A DNA stretch of 64,000 nt, taken from assembly GCA_026129525.1 (NCBI GenBank), contig JAHCHW010000001.1:446001-510000 (forward strand). The letters are read 5' to 3'. Both the position numbers and the translations under genes were made by a program. Every line of letters starts with the position of its first letter. Position 1 is the first letter of the stretch. The notes below the pieces were generated by a model. The model searched no databases. It had not been told where the DNA came from and was given only the letters and a program-made list of their open reading frames with translations. Below, piece by piece: positions 1-9,511 of this stretch. The DNA is from Chitinophagales bacterium (GTDB lineage: Bacteria; Bacteroidota; Bacteroidia; Chitinophagales; LD1).

Positions 1-734
1 AATATGCCATCGAATGTGCCATCTTAAAAGTTTTCGGCTCTGAGGTTCTTGATTTTGTGGTGGACGAAGCCGTTCAGGTGTTTGGCGGAACAGGCTTTAG
101 CGAAGAATATCCGGTGGCGCGCGCTTACCGCGATTCACGCATCAACCGCATTTTTGAAGGAACGAACGAAATCAACCGCTTGCTTGCCGTAGGAATGCTG
201 GTTAAAAAAGCCATGAAAGGCGAAGTAGATTTGTTTACTCCTGCCATGGCAGTTCAAAAAGAACTGATGAGTGTGCCCGATTTCAGCACCGGTGATGCGG
301 AAGATTTTTTTGCAGCTGAAAAGAAAGCATTGCAAAATGCGAAGAAGGCTATACTGATGACAGCCGGTGCAGCCGTTCAAAAATTCATGCAGAATTTAGA
401 GAAGGAGCAAGAGATAATGATGAACATTGCCGACATGCTTATTGAGCTTTTTGCTTGCGAGTCGGTTCTGCTTCGCACCGAAAAACTGATTAGTGTGAAA
501 GGCGAAGAAGCAAGTTCGTTGCAAATTGATATGACCAGAACATACATTAGTGATGCGATGGAAAGAATTAACCTTTCCGGCAAACATGCTATTGCAGCTT
601 TTAACGATGGAGACACACTGCGGATTATGCTTATGGGTTTAAAACGCTTTACCAAGTATGATGCTTACAACACTATTGCGGCACGCAGAAGAATTGCCGA
701 TAAACTGATTGCAGAAAACGGATATTGTTTCTAA
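1..734 (+). CDS. Acyl-CoA dehydrogenase, C-terminal part (5' end outside window)
   Basis: The reading frame is open from base 3 and carries the C-terminal half of an FAD-dependent acyl-CoA dehydrogenase, which makes the trans-2,3 double bond in the first step of fatty acid beta-oxidation. Visible are the [13 protein letters not shown] stretch and [13 protein letters not shown]. In medium-chain enzymes the Glu of this (Y/F)EGT motif is the catalytic base (bases 156-158 here). About 190 residues follow that motif, much longer than in the short 380-residue enzymes, so this is the long (about 600-residue) form common in Bacteroidota. The start lies upstream of the window. A palindrome and a terminator-like hairpin follow the stop codon. 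Family assignment is firm; chain-length specificity cannot be read. Confidence 0.93.
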   Translation, partial: YAIECAILKVFGSEVLDFVVDEAVQVFGGTGFSEEYPVARAYRDSRINRIFEGTNEINRLLAVGMLVKKAMKGEVDLFTPAMAVQKELMSVPDFSTGDAEDFFAAEKKALQNAKKAILMTAGAAVQKFMQNLEKEQEIMMNIADMLIELFACESVLLRTEKLISVKGEEASSLQIDMTRTYISDAMERINLSGKHAIAAFNDGDTLRIMLMGLKRFTKYDAYNTIAARRRIADKLIAENGYCF

Positions 735-742
735 TACAAACC

Positions 743-762
743 GTCTGACCAAGGTCAGACCG
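743..762. repeat. Palindromic intergenic element, copy 1 (GTCTGACC-AA-GGTCAGAC)
   Basis: An 8-bp perfect inverted repeat with a 2-base centre lies between the acyl-CoA dehydrogenase stop and the convergent crtYcd stop. The same 20 bases (palindrome plus CG) recur at 51197-51216, after another gene end. It may act as a bidirectional terminator stem or be a REP-like dispersed element. Confidence 0.6.
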
Positions 763-764
763 AG

Positions 765-1463
765 TTATGCGGGGATTTTCTGAACGGAAATCCCCGCTTT
801 GTTTTTCTGCCATTCGTAAAGCCCGATGTTCATGAGCAACAACATAGCACCATATAAAAAATCCTCCACAGGAATAGTGCCTATGCGAAAGCCGATATTT
901 TCCGCGTTGTTGTAAATAACCACCGGCAAACCTGTAAGCAAACCATTTACAAACAACATGGGAATAATACTGATGCTGTAAGTAATTAAAAACTTCTCAA
1001 ACCTTTCGGCACTCAAAAGTAACGATGCAACCAAAAACATTGCCCCTCCAATAAATAGTACCGAAAAAGTGTAAGCTTTTTCAAAAAGAAAGAAGGAAAG
1101 AATAAAACCAATAATGCTGATGATGGTAAATGTTCCCTTCACGCTATCAGCCAGCAAGCGCCTTTTGACAAAAAGCAAGATAGTTTCATAGATAAATGTG
1201 CAGGCATACGGCACAGTAATAAAGAACAGAAATTCCTCTATGGGCAAACCGAAAAACTTAATGCCAATTATGTATTGGTCGTTAAACTGCCAAACACCAT
1301 AAGCGGTTTTAAAGTAATCCCATACCAAAAAGAAGATGGAGGTAATAATGTTGGCAGGAACAAAATATTTCCACTTCGAGAAAAAATTGATTCGTGGCTC
1401 GAAGGAACGAAACAACGGAATGGAAATGGTAAATGCGTTCAGCAGCAGGTACGTAAATCTCAT
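765..1463 (-). CDS. crtYcd: Lycopene beta-cyclase, fused CrtYc-CrtYd type
   Basis: A 232-residue polytopic membrane protein of the heterodimer-derived lycopene cyclase family, here both halves in one chain. The two family motifs are visible: PIEEFLFF near residue 77 and PVEDFLY near residue 199, each at the start of a hydrophobic helix. These proteins close beta-ionone rings on lycopene or gamma-carotene. It is the last gene of the minus-strand carotenoid operon, 10 bases after crtB. With cruF and crtD in the same operon, cyclisation of only one end of the carotenoid is the likely outcome. ATG start at 1463. Confidence is high for family and moderate for mono- versus bicyclisation. Confidence 0.88.
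   Translation of the reverse strand: MRFTYLLLNAFTISIPLFRSFEPRINFFSKWKYFVPANIITSIFFLVWDYFKTAYGVWQFNDQYIIGIKFFGLPIEEFLFFITVPYACTFIYETILLFVKRRLLADSVKGTFTIISIIGFILSFFLFEKAYTFSVLFIGGAMFLVASLLLSAERFEKFLITYSISIIPMLFVNGLLTGLPVVIYNNAENIGFRIGTIPVEDFLYGAMLLLMNIGLYEWQKNKAGISVQKIPA
769..797 (+). terminator. Terminator-like hairpin after the acyl-CoA dehydrogenase gene
   Basis: A 10-bp stem (769-778 with 788-797, GCGGGGATTT/AAATCCCCGC) and a 9-base loop are followed by TTTGTTTTT. It overlaps the last codons of the opposing crtYcd gene. Its place after a plus-strand stop codon and the T-rich tail fit an intrinsic terminator for the plus-strand transcript. Confidence 0.6.
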
Positions 1464-1473
1464 AAACAGAGAT

Positions 1474-2325
1474 TTAATTCAATGCAGATAGGGTAGTAGC
1501 CATATGTTGATTCAACAGTGTTTCAAGCAGTATAGATATTTTCTGAAAATCAGGCACACGAATACGCGCCTCTTTAATTTTATGCACCGGCACTTGCTTT
1601 ATTTTCTCAAACAGCTTGATGTAGTATTTATAGGCAAGCAACACGCCCCCTCGAGCTTCAACAGGCAATGCCATTATACCTTTGTAGGCTTCGGCAAAGT
1701 CGTTGGCAATCTCTGTTTCAATTTTGAGTTTCGCTTGCCTTTCAAAATTTTCAAAATCAATTCCCGGAAAATAAACGCGCCCGCGCTCCTGATAGTCGCT
1801 CTTCATGTCGCGCAAGAAGTTTACCTTTTGAAATGCTGCGCCTAATGCACGAGCCGGAGCTTTCAGCTTGTTGTAAAGCACAACATCGCCATCAGCAAAA
1901 ACTTTAAGACACATCAGTCCAACCACTTCTGCCGAACCATAAATGTATTCCTGATATCCGCTCTCTCCATAAGCAGTTTCATACAAATCCATTTCCATGC
2001 TTTTAAAGAAAGCCTCTACTAAATGCAGGGGAATATTGTAATCGTTTACAGCTTTTTGAAAAGAATGCAACACAGGGTTTAAAGAGATTCTTTGCTCTAT
2101 TGCTTCGTACGTATCGCGCTTAAATTTTCCCAGCAAATACTTTTTGTCAAAATCATGAAAGGTATCCACAATTTCATCGGCATAGCGCACCATGCCGTAA
2201 ATTCCGTAGATAGGTTCATGAAATTTTTTATCGAGCGTTTTAATGCCCAACGAAAATGAGGTGCTGTATTCCTGTGTAATTAACTTACTGCAAGCGGCTG
2301 ATGTTTTCTCGAATAGTTGAAACAT
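1474..2325 (-). CDS. crtB: Phytoene synthase
   Basis: A 283-residue member of the squalene/phytoene synthase family, which condenses two geranylgeranyl diphosphates to phytoene. Both aspartate-rich motifs are present: D50-x3-D54 in RYADEIVD, and LRDMKSD in the second half, followed by GRVYFP. The frame is open further upstream, to 2379, but that extension runs into the end of crtI. The ATG at 2325, 10 bases after the crtI stop, gives the usual family N-terminus (MFQLFEKTS). It is the fifth gene of the carotenoid operon. Confidence 0.93.
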   Translation of the reverse strand: MFQLFEKTSAACSKLITQEYSTSFSLGIKTLDKKFHEPIYGIYGMVRYADEIVDTFHDFDKKYLLGKFKRDTYEAIEQRISLNPVLHSFQKAVNDYNIPLHLVEAFFKSMEMDLYETAYGESGYQEYIYGSAEVVGLMCLKVFADGDVVLYNKLKAPARALGAAFQKVNFLRDMKSDYQERGRVYFPGIDFENFERQAKLKIETEIANDFAEAYKGIMALPVEARGGVLLAYKYYIKLFEKIKQVPVHKIKEARIRVPDFQKISILLETLLNQHMATTLSALN

Positions 2326-2335
2326 GGTTTTCGTT

Positions 2336-3823
2336 TTAAAGTTGGTGCTGTGTAATTCGTTTCTCCACCTCGCGCGCAACTATTTGCCCTGAAATAATAG
2401 ATGGCGGAACACCCGGGCCCGGTACCGTTAACTGACCGGTATAGAACAGGTTCTTCACTTTTGGCGAAATCATTTTTGGTTTAAATACCGCTGTTTGCGA
2501 CAATGTGTTCGCCAGTCCGTATGCATTGCCTTTATAGGAATGATAATCGCTTTCAAAATCTTTCACGCAATAGCTTCGCTTTACAACAATGTTGCTACGG
2601 AATGGTTCGCCTATGCGCCTTTCCAAGCGGTTAATCATGATGTCGAAATATTTTTCGCGCAATTCATGGGTATCTTCAATGCCGGGGGCAAGGGGCATGA
2701 GCAGAAACAGGTTTTCTTTTCCTTGCGGAGCAACCGCACAATCGGTTTTAGAAGGTACGCAAGCGTAGAATAATGGCGATGTAGGCCACTTCGGGTTCTT
2801 GTAAATTTCTTTGGCGTGCAATTCAAAATCGGCATCGAAAAACAAGTTGTGGTGCAGCAAGTTGGGGAGTTGCTTATCCACGCCTATGTAAAACAAGAGC
2901 GATGATGGCGACATGGTTCTGTTTTCCCAATAAGTAGCATCGTAAGCGCGGTGTTTTTCGTTAAGCAGGAATTGTTCGGTGTGGTTGTAATCACTTCCGG
3001 CAACTATCAGGTCGGCTTCAAAAACTTTACCTGCTGCATGAACAGTTTTGGCTTTTGCTTTATGCACTTCAATTTTCTGCACTTCGTGATTAAGTAAAAT
3101 TTTTACTCCATACTCTTGGGCAATTCGCACAAACGCCTTTACAATTTGGTGCATACCGCCCATAGGGTACCAGGTGCCTAAAACCAAATCGGCATAATTC
3201 ATCATGCTGTACATCGCAGGCGTTTTATCGGGGGTAGAACCAAGAAACAACACCGGAAATTCCAGCAAACTCACTAAGGCTGGGTTAGTGAATTTGCTTC
3301 GTACCTCATTTCGTAGGGACTGAAAAATCTGCAACTGAAAACTTTTTACAATCAGTTTCAAATCCATAAACTCCGAAACAGAATCCGACACGCGATGCAC
3401 GTAATCGCTCATGGCTGTGTTGTATTTGTATTCTGCATCGGCTAAAAAGCTTTCCAGCTTTTTTCCGCTGCCTGTTTCTTTCTTTTCAAACAGTTTTATT
3501 AACTCAGTGCGCGATGCGGGAACATCTATCTTTTCTTTGCCGGTATAGTAAATGCGGTAGCTTGGGTCAAGGCGCTTCAACTCATAAAAGTCTGATGTTG
3601 TTTTGCCGAATAGCCGATAGTAGTTTTCAAATACCTCGGGCATCCAATACCAACTGGGACCCATATCAAATACAAAACCATCCTTCTCCCACACACGGGC
3701 ACGTCCGCCCGGTTGGTCGTTCTTTTCCAGTAGGGTTACATCGTGACCTTGCTTTGCCAACAACGCTGCGGCACTTAGTCCGGCAAATCCGCTACCTATT
3801 ACAATTACTTTCTTTCTGGTCAT
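2336..3823 (-). CDS. crtI: Phytoene desaturase (CrtI type)
   Basis: A 495-residue FAD-dependent amine-oxidase-fold desaturase that converts phytoene to lycopene. The N-terminal dinucleotide-binding motif [12 protein letters not shown] starts at about residue 8 and is followed by [12 protein letters not shown]. The C-terminal FAD motif [19 protein letters not shown] is clear. I place the start at the ATG at 3823. The longer open frame (to 3934) would overlap crtZ and adds no conserved sequence. It lies 13 bases after crtZ. A second, divergent CrtI-family enzyme opens the same operon and is called crtD. Confidence 0.94.
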   Translation of the reverse strand: MTRKKVIVIGSGFAGLSAAALLAKQGHDVTLLEKNDQPGGRARVWEKDGFVFDMGPSWYWMPEVFENYYRLFGKTTSDFYELKRLDPSYRIYYTGKEKIDVPASRTELIKLFEKKETGSGKKLESFLADAEYKYNTAMSDYVHRVSDSVSEFMDLKLIVKSFQLQIFQSLRNEVRSKFTNPALVSLLEFPVLFLGSTPDKTPAMYSMMNYADLVLGTWYPMGGMHQIVKAFVRIAQEYGVKILLNHEVQKIEVHKAKAKTVHAAGKVFEADLIVAGSDYNHTEQFLLNEKHRAYDATYWENRTMSPSSLLFYIGVDKQLPNLLHHNLFFDADFELHAKEIYKNPKWPTSPLFYACVPSKTDCAVAPQGKENLFLLMPLAPGIEDTHELREKYFDIMINRLERRIGEPFRSNIVVKRSYCVKDFESDYHSYKGNAYGLANTLSQTAVFKPKMISPKVKNLFYTGQLTVPGPGVPPSIISGQIVAREVEKRITQHQL

Positions 3824-3836
3824 ATTTTTTGTGCTT

Positions 3837-4319
3837 TCAGAACAAAACATTTTGTCCGCGCCAAACAGGCGGTATGTCCGATGTTTCAAAGTATTTTCTA
3901 TCCACCCACAACATGCCGTAGCTAACAGCAGCATCTTTACTTACATCGGCATGGTGGGCTTTGTGCGCCTTGCGTAAGGCTTTTATGTAGGGGTTATCTA
4001 ACTTGGTAAACCACTTTACGCGCTGGTGAATAATAATATCGTGAACCAGAAGATAGGTGAAGCCGTAAAGCGCAATGCCAATGCCGAGGAAGAACTTCCA
4101 GTCGAATACGGCATTTACACCGGTTACAATAAGCGCAATACCGGGTGTAGCGAAAATGAGGAAGTAGAAATCGTTCTTCTCAAAAAATCCTCTACTTTTT
4201 TGATGATGCGACTTGTGCAGCGACCACAAAAAGCCGTGCATTACATACTTGTGCATGAAATGTGCCACGACTTCCATGCCTGTAAAACCTGCAACGAGTG
4301 CAATGAGATGAATGAACAT
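3837..4319 (-). CDS. crtZ: Beta-carotene hydroxylase, fatty acid hydroxylase superfamily
   Basis: A 160-residue di-iron membrane hydroxylase that adds 3-hydroxyl groups to beta-rings. The histidine clusters are visible: H23-x4-H28, then H35-x2-HH, and a later HKAHH. It has about four hydrophobic helices and the usual length for bacterial CrtZ. It is the third gene of the carotenoid operon, between cruF and crtI. Only one end of a monocyclic carotenoid would be a substrate here. Confidence 0.9.
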   Translation of the reverse strand: MFIHLIALVAGFTGMEVVAHFMHKYVMHGFLWSLHKSHHQKSRGFFEKNDFYFLIFATPGIALIVTGVNAVFDWKFFLGIGIALYGFTYLLVHDIIIHQRVKWFTKLDNPYIKALRKAHKAHHADVSKDAAVSYGMLWVDRKYFETSDIPPVWRGQNVLF

Positions 4320-4352
4320 GCAGATTAAACAAATCTGCTTTACAAAAGTTCG

Positions 4353-5015
4353 CTATTTCGATGCTAAAAGGTCGGCTATGAGAAAGGCAACGAGGACAAA
4401 CAAATAAACTATACTTATTTTATTGGTACTTGCTTTCATTTGCTTACAAAACACCCATTGAATAGGCAGCGACACTACAAACCATGAAAGAAAATTTTGC
4501 ATCGGTGGTGTTCCGCTTTCCCATACCCAAAACGAGTGGCGGATAGCGAATGGCTCCAACAGCAAATCTAAAACGAGCATTAGTGCGGAGGCGGCTACTA
4601 TTTTTACAACATCATTACCAAAGTGAGGCTGCACCAGCATGCCGCAGCAGTAACTGAGCAGCACCCAGTTTGCACCAATAATTAGCGGCACACCGAATAG
4701 TTGTGCTCCAAATTTTTCGGTATAGTAATAAATGCCAAACGGAAAGCCGGTGTTTACACCAAGTATTTCAACCAACATACCAAGCGCAAAAGCAAAGGCG
4801 GCAAAGAACAAAACGTTTCTGTTTAACGGCTTTTGAAAAGCAATAACCACCAACAAACTCAACAGCAGATTAATCCACGATACTTTTTCAAACAATAAGC
4901 GTTGCTCGGAGTTTATACCCACTGCGCCAATCAGGTGATTGCCGGCAAGAAAAACAATGGCAATAACAGCCGACCATCGTTCAAAAAAAATCTTCACGCT
5001 ATACAATAAGTTCAT
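4353..5015 (-). CDS. cruF: Carotenoid 1,2-hydratase family protein (CruF, DUF422)
   Basis: A strongly hydrophobic 220-residue protein with about six membrane helices. The motifs EILGVNTGFPFGIY, VPLIIGANW, LLLEPFA and FWVWESG identify the CruF/DUF422 family. Characterised members add water to the psi end of acyclic or monocyclic carotenoids, giving a 1'-hydroxyl. I use the ATG at 5015; a TTG at 5018 is the alternative. The gene starts inside the end of crtD, overlapping by 17 bases, which suggests translational coupling. Family assignment is firm; the exact substrate is inferred from the operon. Confidence 0.85.
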   Translation of the reverse strand: MNLLYSVKIFFERWSAVIAIVFLAGNHLIGAVGINSEQRLLFEKVSWINLLLSLLVVIAFQKPLNRNVLFFAAFAFALGMLVEILGVNTGFPFGIYYYTEKFGAQLFGVPLIIGANWVLLSYCCGMLVQPHFGNDVVKIVAASALMLVLDLLLEPFAIRHSFWVWESGTPPMQNFLSWFVVSLPIQWVFCKQMKASTNKISIVYLFVLVAFLIADLLASK

Positions 5016-6471
5016 CAATTATTTTGGCTGAAAGCAAACATAATGGCACACCGCCACCCGGGTGCACGCTTCCTCCGCAAAAGTATAGGTTCTTGATTTT
5101 AGAGGAGAAATTAGGATGGCGGAGAAAAGCCGAATACTTATCGTTGGATGCGTTTCCGTACAAAGCACCGAGGTAAGAAAGCGTTTTAGCTTCAATGGTT
5201 TTGGGCGAGTTAAGCGTTTCCGAAACAATAAGCGATTCAACATCCACACCTAATTCGGTGCTTAGTTTTACAATGATATTCTTTCTGGCTTCGGCAATCA
5301 GTTTATCCCAGTTCTGTCCTGCATCGTGCGGCACATTAATGAGTGTAAACCAGTTTTCACAGCCATCAGGCGCATGGCGCGGCTGATATTTCTTGCTGAT
5401 AAACACATAAACCGTTGGATCGTGGTAAATAGTTTTAAGATGGGTGAGATGGTTAAATTCTTCTTTGTAGTTAGCACTGAAAAAAATGTTGTGCAAATCC
5501 AACTCGGGGAATTCACGCTTAATACCCCAGTAAAAAATAAGCGCTGAGGTTGACTTTGGGTGTTCAATAATTCTTAATGGCGCATCCTGCTCGGGCATTA
5601 GTTTGCGGTAGCTGTAAACCACATCCATGTTCGACACTACTACATCAACTTTGTGCTCAATTCCATGAACCATCACACCTTTTGCTTCTCCATTCTCTAC
5701 AATTATTTTTTCTACAAAAGAGTTGAAGTGAAACTCTACTCCCAACTCAGTTGCCAGTTGGTAAAGTGCTCGCGATAAATCGGGCATGCCTCCATCTAAA
5801 AAATATCCACCCCGGTTGTATTCGGGATGTGCAATAACGTTGAGTGTTGATGGCGCCAGATATGGATCGCTGCCGTTGTAGGTGGCATAACGGTTGAAGA
5901 GGTGCACAACACGCTTATCGCAGAACTGTTGCTCATTGGCGCGGTTCATGTTTTTATCAATTCCAATTAACGGAAGTTGAAACAATGCTGTCAGCGATTT
6001 TTTTGTGAGGTATGTTTTGAGTTTGTGAACGGAGTTGAACAAAAAAATATCTTTGGTTAGTTCGTACACTTTCCCAATCCGTTTTAAATGTTGAAGAACA
6101 TGCTGGCGCGGCTCACCGGTTTTGGTTTCAATTTCAGCAGCAAATTTTTCTTTATCGGCAAAAGCGCTTAACCGCGTACCATCAGGATAAAAATAATTGC
6201 AGATGGGGTCTATGCGATGATACTTATAGTAGTGCCGCGGATTTCTCCCGCAGGTTTTAAAAAGCTCATCCAACAATTCAGGAAAAGTGAATAGCGAAGG
6301 TCCAAAGCCCCAAAAAAATCCGTCCTTTTCAATTTTGGTGGCTTTACCGCCATAGCTTTCGTTGGCTTCAAAAACTTTTACTGCGTAGCCTTTTCGCGCT
6401 AAGCGCACTGCTGTAGCTAATCCGCCAACACCTGAGCCAATAACTATGGCAGTTTTGTCAAAATTTTTCAC
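4999..6471 (-). CDS. crtD: CrtI-family carotenoid desaturase, probable 3,4-desaturase CrtD
   Basis: A 490-residue FAD-dependent desaturase paralogous to the downstream crtI but clearly divergent. The N-terminal motif is VIGSGVGGLATA at about residue 10, then EANESYGGKA. The C-terminal motif is NLYFCGGSVHPGGGVPLCL. Sequence style and pairing with cruF suggest a hydroxycarotenoid 3,4-desaturase. In known saproxanthin and flexixanthin clusters CrtD acts after CruF on the acyclic end. The start is GTG at 6471; no in-frame ATG lies near it. It is the first gene of the operon, facing a divergent small gene. Regulation is not evident in the 205-base gap upstream. Confidence 0.8.
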   Translation of the reverse strand: MKNFDKTAIVIGSGVGGLATAVRLARKGYAVKVFEANESYGGKATKIEKDGFFWGFGPSLFTFPELLDELFKTCGRNPRHYYKYHRIDPICNYFYPDGTRLSAFADKEKFAAEIETKTGEPRQHVLQHLKRIGKVYELTKDIFLFNSVHKLKTYLTKKSLTALFQLPLIGIDKNMNRANEQQFCDKRVVHLFNRYATYNGSDPYLAPSTLNVIAHPEYNRGGYFLDGGMPDLSRALYQLATELGVEFHFNSFVEKIIVENGEAKGVMVHGIEHKVDVVVSNMDVVYSYRKLMPEQDAPLRIIEHPKSTSALIFYWGIKREFPELDLHNIFFSANYKEEFNHLTHLKTIYHDPTVYVFISKKYQPRHAPDGCENWFTLINVPHDAGQNWDKLIAEARKNIIVKLSTELGVDVESLIVSETLNSPKTIEAKTLSYLGALYGNASNDKYSAFLRHPNFSSKIKNLYFCGGSVHPGGGVPLCLLSAKIIDELIV

Positions 6472-6676
6472 TGCCTTTTAACAACTGCCAAGGTTTTTTG
6501 TTCGGGAAAGAGATGCCCGATGGATCAATCATAATCTAAATGTTAGCTGTGTAAGGGGCTAATTGCCTTTCGGTATGTGCTTAGGCAGCGTAAAATTTTT
6601 TACATTTTTTTCAACCTTCCGTACAATAACTATCCGGCAATGCGTTTTATAGAAACAAAACAAAAAAACAAACATC

Positions 6677-6913
6677 ATGATACAGACATCTACACAAAAC
6701 CTTTTAGTGCTCCACGCCTACGGTGAAACTACCGAAAGCCAAAAACAACAATTAGCCCGCGAAATGGCTACCAACGAAAGCCTTCACGAAGAGTTGATGG
6801 AGTTAGTAAGAGCCAAACGGGAGTTAAACAGAAAGTTGTTGAGCCCCAGCGAAAGTTCCATCCGTATTATTATGGAGCACAGCAATAAAACAGAGTATTT
6901 ACAGGAGATTTAA
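6677..6913 (+). CDS. Small protein of unknown function, divergent from the carotenoid operon
   Basis: A 78-residue protein rich in Glu, Gln, Lys and Arg and predicted almost wholly helical (about residues 17-52), with no signal peptide, membrane helix or cysteine. I do not recognise the family. The N-terminal part (VLHAYGETTESQKQQLAREMAT) loosely recalls short anti-sigma or sensor N-terminal segments of Bacteroidota, but that is only an impression. It shares a 205-base divergent intergenic region with the carotenoid operon, so co-regulation is possible. ATG start at 6677. Confidence 0.65.
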   Translation: MIQTSTQNLLVLHAYGETTESQKQQLAREMATNESLHEELMELVRAKRELNRKLLSPSESSIRIIMEHSNKTEYLQEI

Positions 6914-7024
6914 TCCACTCATCAACATCTTTTTTAAGCGGAAAGCGGTATAGTTTTCCGCTTTTTTGTTTTCACCCGCTGAACTTTTTTCTTCTATTTT
7001 TATTGATAAAGTAAACACCAAGCC

Positions 7025-8329
7025 ATGCGGAAACTTTTTTACCTCCTTCTTCTCTTCCCCTTCGTATTTGATTCTTGCAAAAAATGCGATGATAAGAACC
7101 CCACAACCTGCGAAAGCAACCACCGACCTGTTGTGTTTATGCACGGTTTTTTGGCTTCGGGCGATACCTGGGCTAATCAGGTAATGCGTTTTACTACCAA
7201 CGGCTACTGCGAAAACCTGCTTTTTGCCTTCGACTGGAATACGCTCAGCCAGGGCAACAACAATGCTTTGCTCAATGCTTTTATTGATTCGGTGCTGAAT
7301 GTAACCGGAGCCACACAAGTTGATTTAGTGGGGCATTCTGCGGGGGGCGGTTTGGGCTATGGCTTTTGCGAAGATTCAGCCCGTGCGGCTAAAGTAGCTC
7401 ACTATGTGCACATAGGCAGCAGTTCGCAAAGCAGCCCTGCGGGGGTAAATGACGAAGTGCCTACGCTCTGCATTTCTTCGCCCGATGATAAAACTGCCGG
7501 AAACACCACTATTACCGGAGCCACCAACATAACTCTTTACGGCACCGACCACTATCAGGTAGCCACCTGTGCCGAGGCGTTTTTGGAGATGTATAAATTT
7601 TTCAACGATGGGAAGAGTGCCAATACAGCAACTATTAAGGAACTGAACACAGAAATTAAGATTAGCGGAAAAGTATTGGCGCTGGGTGAAAATACTCCGC
7701 TTAATGGTGCCATTGTAAAAGTGTATGAAGTAAATGCAGCCAATGCCGAAAGAGTAGGCTCAACCCCTGCACATACTTTAACTGCCGATAAGAACGGCTT
7801 TTGGGGTCCGGTAAATGTGAAGAAAAGAGCCTACTACGAGTTTGAAGTAACCAACCCCAACAGTTCAACCGACAGAAAAATCTACTACTTCCGCGAGGGG
7901 TTTATCCATCATAACCCATTAGTGTATTTGCGAACCCTTCCTTCGCCTACATCGTTAGCGGGCGTTTTACTTTCCTCACTTCCTTCGAACGATAATCAGA
8001 GTGTGTTGGCGGTGTTTACCTCCAATCAGGCAACCGTAGCCGGGCGCGATTCGCTTTTTGTTGACAATGTAGAACTCTCCACCCAGCAAATTACCCCTGC
8101 CTCAGCAACGGTAATTGCCATGTTTTTGTACGATGACAACAACAATCAACAAACCGACCTCACCAAACCGGCTGCGTTTGGTTTCCTGAATCAGTTTCTG
8201 AGCGCCCGCGATATGTTTTTTCAAACTTCGACCCCCAGCGCAATTCCATTGCGTTTTAACGGACGAACTTTGCATGTAAGAAATCTGAAATCGCAATCGG
8301 AGGGCGTCATCGTAGCGGTGTTAGATTGA
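7025..8329 (+). CDS. Lipase-like alpha/beta hydrolase lipoprotein
   Basis: A 434-residue secreted hydrolase. Residues 1-17 form a signal peptide ending in a lipobox-like FDSC, with Cys18 the probable lipidation site. An alpha/beta-hydrolase domain covers about residues 33-195: HGFLASGD forms the oxyanion region, GHSAGG carries nucleophile Ser105, SSPDD is the acid region near residue 154, and DHYQV carries His176. The second half (about 205-434) has a carboxypeptidase-regulatory-like segment (ISGKVLALGENTPLNG) and no recognised enzyme motif. It resembles class 2 lipases or polyester depolymerases; the substrate is unknown. It lies 111 bases after the small unknown gene and 79 bases before recA. 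Confidence 0.78.
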   Translation: MRKLFYLLLLFPFVFDSCKKCDDKNPTTCESNHRPVVFMHGFLASGDTWANQVMRFTTNGYCENLLFAFDWNTLSQGNNNALLNAFIDSVLNVTGATQVDLVGHSAGGGLGYGFCEDSARAAKVAHYVHIGSSSQSSPAGVNDEVPTLCISSPDDKTAGNTTITGATNITLYGTDHYQVATCAEAFLEMYKFFNDGKSANTATIKELNTEIKISGKVLALGENTPLNGAIVKVYEVNAANAERVGSTPAHTLTADKNGFWGPVNVKKRAYYEFEVTNPNSSTDRKIYYFREGFIHHNPLVYLRTLPSPTSLAGVLLSSLPSNDNQSVLAVFTSNQATVAGRDSLFVDNVELSTQQITPASATVIAMFLYDDNNNQQTDLTKPAAFGFLNQFLSARDMFFQTSTPSAIPLRFNGRTLHVRNLKSQSEGVIVAVLD

Positions 8330-8408
8330 AAAATAAAAACTAAAATATTTAGCTATTGCGGCAAATATTTTTAGGTTTACATCATAAAACTATTTTAAAA
8401 CTCAAAAA

Positions 8409-9449
8409 ATGAACAAAATGAGTGACGAGAAAAAAGAGAAACTGAAAGCGCTTCAACTAACGGTTGATAAGCTCGATAAAGCCTATGGCAAAGGAACAGT
8501 AATGAAACTGGGCGATTCGAAAGTGATGGGCATTGAATCTATTTCAACCGGCTCACTTGGGTTGGATATAGCGTTGGGTATTGGTGGATTGCCAAAGGGC
8601 AGAGTAGTGGAGATTTACGGACCTGAATCGTCCGGTAAAACTACGCTGGCTATTCAGGCAATAGCTAACTGCCAAAAGGCAGGCGGTATTGCGGCATTTA
8701 TTGATGCGGAACATGCTTTCGATAAAAGCTATGCCGAAAAATTGGGGGTAGATGTAAACAACCTGCTCATTTCGCAGCCTGATGATGGCGAACAAGCCCT
8801 CGATATTACCGAGCACTTAATCCGTTCGGGCGCTATTGATATTTGTGTAATTGACTCGGTAGCAGCGTTAGTGCCGCGCGGTGAACTGGAGGGCGAAATG
8901 GGCGAATCGAAAATGGGCTTGCAGGCAAGATTGATGAGTCAGGCATTGCGTAAACTCACAGGCACCATTAACAAAACCGGCTGTTGCTGTATTTTCATTA
9001 ACCAGTTGCGCGAAAAAATAGGAGTGATGTTCGGCAACCCCGAAACCACTACCGGTGGAAATGCGCTCAAGTTTTATGCCTCGGTGCGTTTGGATATTCG
9101 TAGAATAGGGCAAATAAAAGATGGCGATAATGTGGTGGGCAACCGCACCCGCGTTAAAGTGGTGAAGAACAAAGTAGCGCCACCGTTTAAAATGACCGAG
9201 TTCGACATTATGTACGGGCAAGGTGTTTCAAAATCGGGAGAGATTATTGACCTCGGAACCGAACTGGGTATTGTGCAGAAGAGCGGTTCGTGGTTCAGCT
9301 ACGAAGGCACCAAACTGGGGCAGGGGCGCGACAGCGTGAAGCAAATGCTGGAAGACAATCCTGAACTGGCTGCCGAACTGGAAGGTAAAATAAAAACAAA
9401 GGTGATGCAGGGGGTAGAAGTGGTGAAACCCGAGCCGGTAGTGGAATAA
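8409..9449 (+). CDS. recA: Recombinase RecA
   Basis: A 346-residue RecA, the strand-exchange ATPase of homologous recombination and co-protease for LexA-type repressors. The Walker A motif GPESSGKTT is near residue 74, and the family blocks [22 protein letters not shown] (abridged here to its first part) and [10 protein letters not shown] are intact. Length is normal. Two in-frame starts, ATG at 8409 and ATG at 8418, are equally acceptable. No SOS box of a known type was recognised upstream. A strong bidirectional terminator follows at 9476-9507. Confidence 0.98.
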   Translation: MNKMSDEKKEKLKALQLTVDKLDKAYGKGTVMKLGDSKVMGIESISTGSLGLDIALGIGGLPKGRVVEIYGPESSGKTTLAIQAIANCQKAGGIAAFIDAEHAFDKSYAEKLGVDVNNLLISQPDDGEQALDITEHLIRSGAIDICVIDSVAALVPRGELEGEMGESKMGLQARLMSQALRKLTGTINKTGCCCIFINQLREKIGVMFGNPETTTGGNALKFYASVRLDIRRIGQIKDGDNVVGNRTRVKVVKNKVAPPFKMTEFDIMYGQGVSKSGEIIDLGTELGIVQKSGSWFSYEGTKLGQGRDSVKQMLEDNPELAAELEGKIKTKVMQGVEVVKPEPVVE

Positions 9450-9475
9450 CTTTAGGCAACAATCAGAACTGAAAT

Positions 9476-9507
9476 AAAAAAATCCGTCCAATGTGACGGA
9501 TTTTTTT
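9476..9507. terminator. Bidirectional intrinsic terminator between recA and the ABC-F gene
   Basis: An 8-bp stem (9481-9488 with 9495-9502, AATCCGTC/GACGGATT) has a six-base loop, an A-run on the left and a T-run on the right. It reads as a terminator in both directions and sits exactly between two convergent stop codons. Confidence 0.9.
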
Positions 9508-9511
9508 GTTG

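Noticed and set aside
3824..3934. Longer N-terminus for crtI (37 extra residues)
   Set aside because: It overlaps crtZ on the same strand and lacks conserved residues; the ATG at 3823 gives the normal desaturase N-terminus.
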